The notes under the pieces were generated by a model. It had not been told where the DNA came from and ran no database searches. It saw only the letters and a list, made by a program, of their open reading frames with translations. The translations under genes were made by a program, and so were the position numbers. 42,496 nt of DNA from Myxococcales bacterium (lineage in GTDB: Bacteria; Myxococcota_A; UBA9042), in assembly GCA_947499075.1 (NCBI GenBank), contig CANMNA010000011.1, forward strand, positions 1 to 42,496, written 5' to 3'. Shown in pieces: positions 9,269 to 16,966 of the stretch. The first letter of the stretch is position 1. Each line of letters starts with the position of its first letter.

Positions 9269-11315
9269 GCACCAACACCCAGCCCACGGCGCTCTGGCTG
9301 GCGTCGCCAAAGTCGGGATTCCAGCACGCTAAGTTGCCGGTGGTCGGCACGTCTTTGGCGCCACAGATGTTGGCGGTGGCGCCAAGGCCAATCCAGGAGT
9401 CGACGCTGCCACAGTCTTTTTCGTTGTTGCCGAAAATGCCGATCCGGGCCTTGACGCCGTTGGGTGCCGCGACATCAAAGCCTTGCAGCAAGCAATGTCC
9501 CTGCAGTGAACCTTTGGGCAGCAACGCTTGCCACGCGACCACGCTGGCCGTGGTCTTGACCGCGGGACCGGTCACTAGCGCGTGCAGCGACTTGGCGGCG
9601 ACCGGCAAAATCAGCGTTCGCGGTTGGCCTTGGACGACAAACACGATCTTGACCGCCGTCACCGGCAGCGTGGCGTAGCCGGCCATGCGCGCGCTGACCG
9701 CGGCGGGCCACGCCGGCGCTACAGTCGGGGTAATTTCGGTCCAAAACGGGCTGGCGTAGGCGGCTTCGGCTTTGGCGCCATTGACTTGCAAAGCCAGTGT
9801 CCATCCCCCGCCCGCGATGTCGCACCAGGCTTGAAACGCGGCGATCGGGCCAGTTGGGCCGTCCGGATCGATCCAGTAAGTGCCGTTGAAAGCTGCGGGG
9901 TCGATGGCGGCGCAACTGGTGGGCATCTGGGCCAAGTCAACAGGCTTGGCCAGCTGGCACACGCCGGACTTGCACAGGCCGGATCCGCATGAGCCGCCGT
10001 CCTCGGCCGCGGTGTGGCCGCAACCCAGGCTGACCGCGCAACCGTCTAGCGTGCACGGGTTGGCGTCGTCGCAGCTGACGGTCGCGGCCGCGGGCAGGCA
10101 GGCGCCAGCGGCACAGGCGCTAGGCTGGGTACACGCATCGGCGTCGTCGCAGACGCTGGCCAAGGGCCGAAAGCAGACCGCGCACCCGCGCTTGGCACCC
10201 GCGCCCAAGTCGTTCCATCCGCCTTCAGGCACCAATTCGACGACATCTTCGTCGCCCGAGTTGTTGGGCTCGCCGCCGTTCCATCCGCCAAAGTAGCCGT
10301 TGTAGCCATCGGCCCACACGAACTTGCCCTCTTGGGCCCGGTCAGACAGGCCGATCCACGCCGAAACCTTGCCGCAGCTGGCGTCGGCTTGTTTGCGTGC
10401 GACCGCGTTGTCGTTGGCATTGCGGATTGTCGCGAGCTCGCCGCCCCATCCTTGGCACAATTTGCGGCCCTCGCTCCAAGTGCTGTCGGCTTGGGTGGCC
10501 TTGAAGCACCAACCGTCTTGCACCGCGCCGTCGCTGCACGATGCCGCCGCGGGCATCTGGATGAATTCACAACCGGTCTTGGGATCGCAGCCGTCGTAGG
10601 TGCACGCCTTGTTGTCATCACAGGGCTTGGACTTGCCTTGGACGCAGCCGCCCAGCGCACAGAAGCTGGCCTCGACACAGTCGTTGGCGTCGGCGCATGG
10701 GGCCGTGGTCGCAGCGAATTGACAGCCCTGGCCGGGCACGCAGCTGTCGGCGGTGCAGCCGTTGCCGTCGTCGCACTTGGCGGCCTTGCCGGCGACGCAC
10801 TTGCCGCCGCTGCAGGTGTCGCCCAACGAACACGCGTCGCCGTCTTCGCACCAACTGGCGGCGGCGGTGTGGGTGCAGGTGCCGGGCAAGATGCAGGTGT
10901 CGGCGGTACAGCTGTTGGCGTCGTCGCAGTTTTCGGGCAAACCGCCGGAACACGCGCCGTCCTCGCACGCGGCGCCGTAGGTGCACGGGTCGCCATCGTC
11001 GCAGTCCTGATCGCCTGCGCAGGGGCAGCCGGGACCGCCGGGGCATCCGCCAACTTGGGTGGCATCGCCGGCAACGTCGGCGGCGAGGTCCTCGATAGCG
11101 TCAGGGGCGGTCGCTTCGGCGATGTCGGGGACCGCGATGTCGGGGGCGGCGACTTCTGGCACGGCGTCGGCGGGGGCGTCGGATGCGGTGTCCGTGACGG
11201 TAGTGACAGGCGCGCCGTCGCTGCACGCAGCGGTCAAGCCGGCGAGTGCGAGGGTGAGGCAGAGGGCAATGGCGTAGCTTGGGTGCAGGGCGGTCGACTG
11301 CCGAGGGGGCCTCAC
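9264..11315 (-). CDS. Cys-rich lipoprotein with C-type lectin-like domain and C-terminal fibrinogen-like domain
   Basis: Lipobox LAGLTAACS; repeated CDDGNxCTxDxC modules; CTLD motifs WIGL, EPN, WND; FReD-like CAAIDPAAFNGTYWIDPDG...WCDIAGGGWTLALQ. GTG start at 11315 is tentative. Confidence 0.8.
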   Translation of the reverse strand: MRPPRQSTALHPSYAIALCLTLALAGLTAACSDGAPVTTVTDTASDAPADAVPEVAAPDIAVPDIAEATAPDAIEDLAADVAGDATQVGGCPGGPGCPCAGDQDCDDGDPCTYGAACEDGACSGGLPENCDDANSCTADTCILPGTCTHTAAASWCEDGDACSLGDTCSGGKCVAGKAAKCDDGNGCTADSCVPGQGCQFAATTAPCADANDCVEASFCALGGCVQGKSKPCDDNKACTYDGCDPKTGCEFIQMPAAASCSDGAVQDGWCFKATQADSTWSEGRKLCQGWGGELATIRNANDNAVARKQADASCGKVSAWIGLSDRAQEGKFVWADGYNGYFGGWNGGEPNNSGDEDVVELVPEGGWNDLGAGAKRGCAVCFRPLASVCDDADACTQPSACAAGACLPAAATVSCDDANPCTLDGCAVSLGCGHTAAEDGGSCGSGLCKSGVCQLAKPVDLAQMPTSCAAIDPAAFNGTYWIDPDGPTGPIAAFQAWCDIAGGGWTLALQVNGAKAEAAYASPFWTEITPTVAPAWPAAVSARMAGYATLPVTAVKIVFVVQGQPRTLILPVAAKSLHALVTGPAVKTTASVVAWQALLPKGSLQGHCLLQGFDVAAPNGVKARIGIFGNNEKDCGSVDSWIGLGATANICGAKDVPTTGNLACWNPDFGDASQSAVGWVLVR

Positions 11316-11532
11316 CCCGCCGCCGCGGTGAACCGCGGCGGCGTCCCTCTCCCGATCGGGAGAGTGAAATTCCAGCAGATAATCCAATGCCTGATCACGC
11401 GCCGGCTCTTGCCTGCCGCAACCGCCCAGGGTGCCAGAGAGACTCACGTAACACCCCACAAGTTAGCAGATTTTCCCTCTTCCGGTCGGGAGAGGGACGC
11501 TTGCCGGCCACGCCGGCAAGCAGGGTGAGGCC
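11308..11532. repeat. Inverted-pair palindromic element 1 (225 bp)
   Basis: TIR GGCCTCACCC/GGGTGAGGCC; arm hairpins at 11318-11343 (12 bp) and 11499-11521 (10 bp); CTCTCCCGATCGGGAGAG palindrome at 11347-11364 and its counterpart near 11476-11496. Confidence 0.8.
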
Positions 11533-11542
11533 CACCCGGCAG

Positions 11543-12313
11543 CTACCCGACCCTCTTGGCCAAAATCGCTCGCAACTCGGCCAGTTCCCGCTCGGCAGCC
11601 TGGCGCGCAAGGCGCTCTGCAGCCTCGGCTTCGGCCGCTGTGGGCACCAACTGGTCGCCCAGCTCGTCCAGCGCCAACCGCGCCTGCACTGTGGCTCCGC
11701 CCGTCCCGACCAGCCACGCGCCGACCTGTTCCAAGTACACCGGACCGTCGCCGCGCGCGACCTCAACCAGCAGGCCATCATCCATGCGCCGAAACACCTG
11801 GAACAGGACCCGATGCTGCGACGGCGGAGCACGCCGGCAGTCCGGATCGAAGATCACCAGTTCGAGCGCACCGAGCTGCGCGTACTTTTGGGGACCTTCG
11901 GTATAGTCCTTGCGCCAGTCGTCGGACACGACTTCCAGCGCGAACCGTGGCGGGTGGTGCCCCGGTTGCCAAGTCTCGAAGCGCTTCGGTAGCGGATCTG
12001 GCGGGTGGTCGAGTACGTAAATATCGGGCGAAATCTGGACGCGCGGCTGATGCGGCACCCAAGCGAAGAAGGCGTCGCTGCCGACAAAACTGTGTTTCGG
12101 CCCGCACTCGGCAAGAAACCGTGCCATCAGGTTGCGCAAGGAGTTGATCGCAATGTCGTGCTCGGGTGGCTGGCCCATGTCGTCCTCCTCGCTGAGATAC
12201 CACGATGACCAATCGATGCGCTGCGCTGGCGGTTGGCCGCGGCGCATGCGCTGGACTTGCAGGGACATCGGCGGGCGGGTGGGCGGCGTGGCGGTGCGGT
12301 GCGGGTGGGCCAT
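11543..12313 (-). CDS. Uma2-family (DUF820) putative restriction endonuclease-like protein with C-terminal coiled coil
   Basis: VGSDAFFAW...ISPDIYVLD...PPRFALEVVSDDWRKDYTEGPQKYAQLGALELVIFDP; Ala/Glu/Arg-rich helical C-terminus. ATG 12313 preferred over the 12649 ORF start. Confidence 0.8.
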   Translation of the reverse strand: MAHPHRTATPPTRPPMSLQVQRMRRGQPPAQRIDWSSWYLSEEDDMGQPPEHDIAINSLRNLMARFLAECGPKHSFVGSDAFFAWVPHQPRVQISPDIYVLDHPPDPLPKRFETWQPGHHPPRFALEVVSDDWRKDYTEGPQKYAQLGALELVIFDPDCRRAPPSQHRVLFQVFRRMDDGLLVEVARGDGPVYLEQVGAWLVGTGGATVQARLALDELGDQLVPTAAEAEAAERLARQAAERELAELRAILAKRVG

Positions 12314-12393
12314 CGGTGGCTCCGGGGCGACGGATGTCGCGGAAGGGAGGATAGAGGTTGGGTGGGGGCGCGGCAATGGGGCGGATGGCGAGC

Positions 12394-12513
12394 GGGCCTC
12401 TGCCGAGTGGGCCTCTGCCGAGTGGGCCTCTGCCGAGTGGGCCTCTGCCGAGTGGGCCTCTGCCGAGTGGGCCTCTGCCGAGTGGGCCTTTGCCGAGTGG
12501 GCCTTTGCCGAGT
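12394..12513. repeat. 15-bp tandem repeat, 8 copies (GGGCCTCTGCCGAGT)
   Basis: Six identical copies followed by two CTTTGCC variants; directly abuts palindromic element 2 at 12514. Confidence 0.95.
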
Positions 12514-12606
12514 GGCCCTCACCCCGCTTGTCGGCGGCGACAAGCGGCCCCCTCCCGGTCGGGAGATGGACGGCGCGGCGGTTGGCCGCCGCGGCGGGGT
12601 GAGGCC
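12514..12606. repeat. Inverted-pair palindromic element 2 (compact, ~93 bp)
   Basis: GGCCCTCACCC...GGGTGAGGCC; hairpin CGCTTGTCG-GCGG-CGACAAGCG (12525-12546); central CTCCCGGTCGGGAG; hairpin CGGCGCGGCGG-TTGG-CCGCCGCGGCG (one mismatch). Confidence 0.8.
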
Positions 12607-12772
12607 AACTCGGCAAGCGGGGTGAGGCCCCCAAAAAGCTGGCCGACAACCAGCGTGCGCCACCTTAAATCTGGATAACTGAATACCGGCCGCGCCTTTA
12701 CAACCGCCCCGTTCTGAGCAACCCTGCCCAAGGCGCGCGTCTGGCGCTCCGTATCCCCTGTCGGAGGTTCAC

Positions 12773-13321
12773 ATGGTCAAAAAAATCCTCATCGGCGTGG
12801 TCGCGGCGCTGGCGCTGTGCGTCGTCGGCATCCTGATCGCGGCGTCGACGCAACCGGAAGACTTTACGGTCAAGCGCAGCACAGAGATCAAGGCGCCCGC
12901 TGTCAAGGCCCATGCGCTGGTCGCCGATTTGCACGCCTGGGACAAGTGGTCACCGCGGGAAAAGCTCGACCCGGCGATGAAAAAGACCTTTTCGGGCGCG
13001 GCGTCTGGCGTGGGCGCCGTCTATGAGTGGACCGGCAACAAGGATGTCGGCAAGGGCCGCATGACGATCACAGCCGTCGACCCCGGCAAGAATGTCAAAA
13101 TCAAGCTCGAATTTCTCGAACCGTGGACCGCGACCAGCGACACAGAGTTCACGTTCGCAGAGGCCGGCGAGACCACCAAGGTCGAGTGGACCATGAGCGG
13201 CAAGAACACCGGCGTGATGGCCAAGACCATGAGCATGATGATGAACATGGACGCGATGATCGGCACCGACTTTGAGAAAGGCTTGGCCGCACTCAAAGCG
13301 CTCGCCGAAAAAAGCATCTAA
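12773..13321 (+). CDS. SRPBCC (START-like) family protein with N-terminal membrane anchor
   Basis: MVKKILIGVVAALALCVVGILIAAS anchor; VKRSTEIKAPAVKAHALVADLHAWDKWSP typical SRPBCC start; GGAGG upstream. Confidence 0.8.
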   Translation: MVKKILIGVVAALALCVVGILIAASTQPEDFTVKRSTEIKAPAVKAHALVADLHAWDKWSPREKLDPAMKKTFSGAASGVGAVYEWTGNKDVGKGRMTITAVDPGKNVKIKLEFLEPWTATSDTEFTFAEAGETTKVEWTMSGKNTGVMAKTMSMMMNMDAMIGTDFEKGLAALKALAEKSI

Positions 13322-13331
13322 TTACCGAAAG

Positions 13332-14138
13332 CTACCCCAATCTTCGGTGACCTTGGCACGGAATGTTGCGGCGGACATTGGCCATGACTTCCGGATCAAG
13401 CCAGGCGCAAGCGTAGCCCTCGCCATCTGAGCAGCGCGCCACCACGTGGCCCCACGGATCGATGATCATGCTGTGGCCGTGCGACAGACGCGGCCCGCCA
13501 TGGTGACCCCATTGGCCCGGCGCCAGCAGCCAGCACTGATTCTCGATCGCCCGGGCCCGCAGCAGCACTTCCCAATGATCCTTGCCGGTTTGCGCTGTGA
13601 ACGCCGCCGGCACCAGCAAGACATCACAGTCCTTGTCGCGCAGCTTGCGGTAGAGCTCTGGGAAGCGCAGGTCGTAGCAGATCGACAGGCCCCAGCGCGC
13701 GCCGAGCAGGTCAGCGGTGACCACGTCGGCGCCGGGCACGACGTTGGCCGACTCTTTGAAGCTGACTTGGCCCGGAATGTCGATGTCGAACAAGTGAATC
13801 TTGCGGTAGCTGGCCACCAGCGCGCCGTCCGGACCCAGCAGCACCGAGGTGTTGTACACGCGGTGGGTGTCGGGGCAAGTCTCCTGGTACGAGCCCAGCA
13901 GGATCGCTGCAGCCACTGAACTGGCCAAATTGGCAAAAAATGTCACGATTCTCCCGTCCAACGGTTCGCCGACATTGGTCGGGCTGCTGATGCGCAGCCA
14001 CGCGGCATTTTCGGGCAGGGCGATGAACTGGGCGCCATCGGCTGCGGCGGCGCGGATCAGCGCTTCGGCGCGCTGCAGGTTGTGGTCGATGTCCTCGGTG
14101 GCCCGGGTTTGGACGACGGCGGCTTTGATGCGCTGCAT
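13332..14138 (-). CDS. Carbon-nitrogen hydrolase (nitrilase/omega-amidase-like family)
   Basis: Catalytic E (FIALPENAAW), K (YRKIHLFD), C (GLSICYDLRFPELYR). ATG 14138 preferred. Confidence 0.9.
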   Translation of the reverse strand: MQRIKAAVVQTRATEDIDHNLQRAEALIRAAAADGAQFIALPENAAWLRISSPTNVGEPLDGRIVTFFANLASSVAAAILLGSYQETCPDTHRVYNTSVLLGPDGALVASYRKIHLFDIDIPGQVSFKESANVVPGADVVTADLLGARWGLSICYDLRFPELYRKLRDKDCDVLLVPAAFTAQTGKDHWEVLLRARAIENQCWLLAPGQWGHHGGPRLSHGHSMIIDPWGHVVARCSDGEGYACAWLDPEVMANVRRNIPCQGHRRLG

Positions 14139-14320
14139 GGTGACCTCGGCCGCGGGGTGCGGCGGCGGCAGTTTCGGCATCGGCCGCGGAAATGGCAAGG
14201 TCGCACACCGCATGGTCCGACACGCCCTATGCGCCGGCCGCAGGACCGCAGGGGGCGGCCGGGTCCGAAAGGCGGTCGCGATTCTGGTTTCCGCGTTCCA
14301 ATCGCCGCGTGCCTGACTGA

Positions 14321-14627
14321 GACCTCACCCTGCAGCGGGCCGCGCGGGCGCGGCCAAGCTGCGGCCCTCTCCCTGAAGGGAGAGGACAAACGCATGAAAT
14401 ATAAATCATTATGACGAGCATTCGTGTATGACCGTGGCGACAAATCTGCGGCGAGCACCACAATGCCGCAGTGGACTTGCGCCCAATTCAGACAAGTCGC
14501 GGGTCCTGCCGGGGACGATGTGACAAAGGCTATGACGGTGTGACAAAGGCTATAAAGTCATAGGCCCTCTCCCTTCAGGGAGAGGGCAACGAGCCAGCCG
14601 CGCCAGCGGCCGCGAGCGGGTGAGGTC
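14321..14627. repeat. Inverted-pair palindromic element 3 (307 bp)
   Basis: TIR GACCTCACCC/GGGTGAGGTC; arm palindromes CCTCTCCCT-GA-AGGGAGAGG (14366-14385) and CCCTCTCCCT-TC-AGGGAGAGGG (14565-14586); left arm hairpin 14332-14362. Confidence 0.8.
14519..14558. repeat. Two 20-bp direct repeats (TGTGACAAAGGCTATgacgg / TGTGACAAAGGCTATaaagt)
   Basis: Identical 15-bp cores spaced exactly 20 bp; the second flows into TATAAA (14551-14556). Confidence 0.85.
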
Positions 14628-14764
14628 AGCCAAGGCCCAGCTCGAGCCGTTGAGCCATGCCACAACGAGCGACCCCCGATTGAGAACCGCGCCCGACCGC
14701 AGCCGCCGACCTTGCCCAAAACCACCAAAGCGGCGATCCTGCTGCGCCGCAAGGGAGGCGCACC

Positions 14765-15679
14765 ATGAGCAAGCCCGCAGACACAGACCTCGCAGCGTAT
14801 TCAGGGTTCGCGACCAATCTGGACGGCAAGGCCATGGCCGCGCTGCTGCGGGCTGAAGTGGCCAAAGACGTTGCTGCGCTGCAATTGCGCCAGACTAAGC
14901 CGGGACTTGCTGTTGCGCTGGTCGGCGATGACCCAGCGTCGCAGGTGTACGTCAAAGGCAAAGTTCGGGCGTGTCAGGAGGTCGGCATCGCGTCGACCAT
15001 GCTGACGCTGCCGGCCACGACCACGCAGGCAGAATTGCTGGCGCAAGTCGATGCGTGGAACGCCGATCCGGCGATCGATGGCATCTTGGTCCAGCTGCCG
15101 TTGCCGGGCCACATCGCGGCGCGTGCGGTGATCGACCGCATCGATCCGGCCAAAGATGTCGACGGTTTTCACCCGCTCAATCTGGGCCTGCTGGCCGCAG
15201 GTCGGCCAGGCCTGGTCGCGTGCACGCCGGCGGGCATCCTAAAAATGCTCAGCATCTACGGCGGTGCCCACGGATGGACGCCGGCCGGCAAGCGCGCGGC
15301 AGTGCTGGGACGGTCGATCACGGTTGGCCGGCCGATGGCGCTGTTGCTGACCAACGCCGACGCCACGGTGACGACGTGCCACTCGCGCACACCAGACTTG
15401 GCTGGCCGGGTGGCCGAGGCCGATCTGGTGATCGCGGCTGCCGGTTCGCGCCACTTGATCCAAGGCGGATGGGTCAAGCGCGGCGCAGTGGTGATCGACG
15501 TCGGCATCCACCGCAATCCAGACGGCACGTTGTCCGGCGATGTCGACTACGCGGCGGCGAGGCTGCGGGCTGCGGCCATTTCGCCGGTACCGGGCGGCGT
15601 GGGCCCCATGACAATTGCCCAACTGATGCGCAACTGTACCGATGCCGCTGCCCGCCGCCGCGGCATCTCGCTGGTGTGA
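14765..15679 (+). CDS. folD: Bifunctional methylenetetrahydrofolate dehydrogenase/cyclohydrolase FolD
   Basis: DPASQVYVKGK, QLPLPGH, DVDGFHPLNLG, AAVLGRSITVGRPMALLL, PVPGGVGPMTIAQLM. Confidence 0.95.
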   Translation: MSKPADTDLAAYSGFATNLDGKAMAALLRAEVAKDVAALQLRQTKPGLAVALVGDDPASQVYVKGKVRACQEVGIASTMLTLPATTTQAELLAQVDAWNADPAIDGILVQLPLPGHIAARAVIDRIDPAKDVDGFHPLNLGLLAAGRPGLVACTPAGILKMLSIYGGAHGWTPAGKRAAVLGRSITVGRPMALLLTNADATVTTCHSRTPDLAGRVAEADLVIAAAGSRHLIQGGWVKRGAVVIDVGIHRNPDGTLSGDVDYAAARLRAAAISPVPGGVGPMTIAQLMRNCTDAAARRRGISLV

Positions 15680-15687
15680 GGCTCAAG

Positions 15688-16875
15688 ATGGCATTTCGAC
15701 CCGACCTGTTCAACCCCAGTGAAGAGCACCAAGCGCTGCGCGAGATGGCGCGCCAGTTTGCGGAAAAGGAATTGTGGCCACAGGCGCAGGCGGCCGATCG
15801 CGCTGAGAAATTCAACCTGCCGCTGTTTCGCAAAGCGGGCGATTTGGGCTTGCTCGGTATCACGATCGACGAGAAGTGGGGCGGCGCCGGCATGGACGCC
15901 ACCGCCGCGGTCATCGTGCACGAGGAACTGAGCGCCGCGGATCCGGGATTTTGCTTGGCCTATCTGGCCCACTCTATGCTTTTCGTCAACAACTTTGCCG
16001 TCAACGCCAATGATGCGCAGCGCCGGCGGGTGCTGCCCAAAGTCATCAGCGGCAGCTGGGTCGCCGGCATGGGCATGAGCGAACCGCACGCCGGCACCGA
16101 TGCGCTGGCCATGCGCACCACTGCCCGCAGGGACGGCGACGACTACATCTTGAACGGCGCCAAGATGTGGATCACCAACGGCGCGATCAACGATCACGAG
16201 CTGGGCGACTGCTTCTTGATTTACGCCCGGACCGGCGAGGCCAGAGGCAAGGCCATTTCGAGCTTTTTGGTCGAAAAAGGCATGGAAGGCTTTAGGTTGG
16301 GCCAGCGCATCAAGGACAAGTTGGGTATGCGCGCGTCGCCGACCGCCGAGTTGGTGTTTGAAGACTGCCGGGTCCCCGCGGCCAACCGCATCGGCGAAGA
16401 GGGCGAGTCGACCTTGCACATGATGCGCAACCTGGAGATCGAGCGGCTGACCTTGGCGGCGATGTCGCTGGGCCTTGCGCGAAAGTGCATTGAAATCATG
16501 AATCAATACGCGAGCGATCGCAAGGCCTTTGGTCAATCGATCCGCAATTTTGGTCAGGTGCAGCGCCACATCGCCGACAGCTATGCGCAGTGGATGGCCG
16601 GGCGCAGCTACGTCTACGCAACGGCCGCGGCGATGGACTTGGCGTCGCACGGCAATCGCTTGGACAGCGACGGCGTCAAGCTCTACTGCAGCACGATGGG
16701 CAAAGAAGTCGCGGACCGGGCGATTCAGGTGCTGGGCGGCTACGGCTATGTCGGCGAGTACCATGTCGAGCGGCTGTGGCGCGACGCCAAGCTGCTGGAG
16801 ATCGGCGGCGGCACCCTCGAAGCTCACCAGAAGAACATCGTTGGCGATTTGCGTCGCGTCGCGGTGCTGCGGTAG
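15688..16875 (+). CDS. Acyl-CoA dehydrogenase (isovaleryl-CoA dehydrogenase-like)
   Basis: GMGMSEPHAGTDALAMRTTA, KMWITNGAINDHE, RKAFGQSIRNFGQVQRHIAD, QVLGGYGYVGEYHVERLWRDAKLLEIGGGTLE; 8 nt after folD. Confidence 0.93.
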   Translation: MAFRPDLFNPSEEHQALREMARQFAEKELWPQAQAADRAEKFNLPLFRKAGDLGLLGITIDEKWGGAGMDATAAVIVHEELSAADPGFCLAYLAHSMLFVNNFAVNANDAQRRRVLPKVISGSWVAGMGMSEPHAGTDALAMRTTARRDGDDYILNGAKMWITNGAINDHELGDCFLIYARTGEARGKAISSFLVEKGMEGFRLGQRIKDKLGMRASPTAELVFEDCRVPAANRIGEEGESTLHMMRNLEIERLTLAAMSLGLARKCIEIMNQYASDRKAFGQSIRNFGQVQRHIADSYAQWMAGRSYVYATAAAMDLASHGNRLDSDGVKLYCSTMGKEVADRAIQVLGGYGYVGEYHVERLWRDAKLLEIGGGTLEAHQKNIVGDLRRVAVLR

Positions 16876-16930
16876 ATCTCGCGGGACAGTGGTCTTTACA
16901 GTTTGTCGCCGTGCCAGCGAATCTGCAAGC

Positions 16931-16966
16931 TCGACCTGTCTAGGGGAGGTTGATATAATTTCGCCC
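16931..16966 (+). promoter_or_regulatory. Candidate sigma70-type promoter giving a leaderless or near-leaderless transcript
   Basis: TCGACC (16931-16936), 17-bp spacer, TATAAT (16954-16959), then 7 nt to ATG at 16967. Confidence 0.5.

Noticed and set aside
12394-12513. CRISPR array
   Set aside because: Perfect 15-bp tandem units without spacers; no cas genes.
12314-12649. N-terminal extension of the Uma2 ORF with HSAEA pentapeptide repeats
   Set aside because: Repeat is open in several frames and lies in the 15-bp array plus palindromic element; a good ATG exists at 12313.
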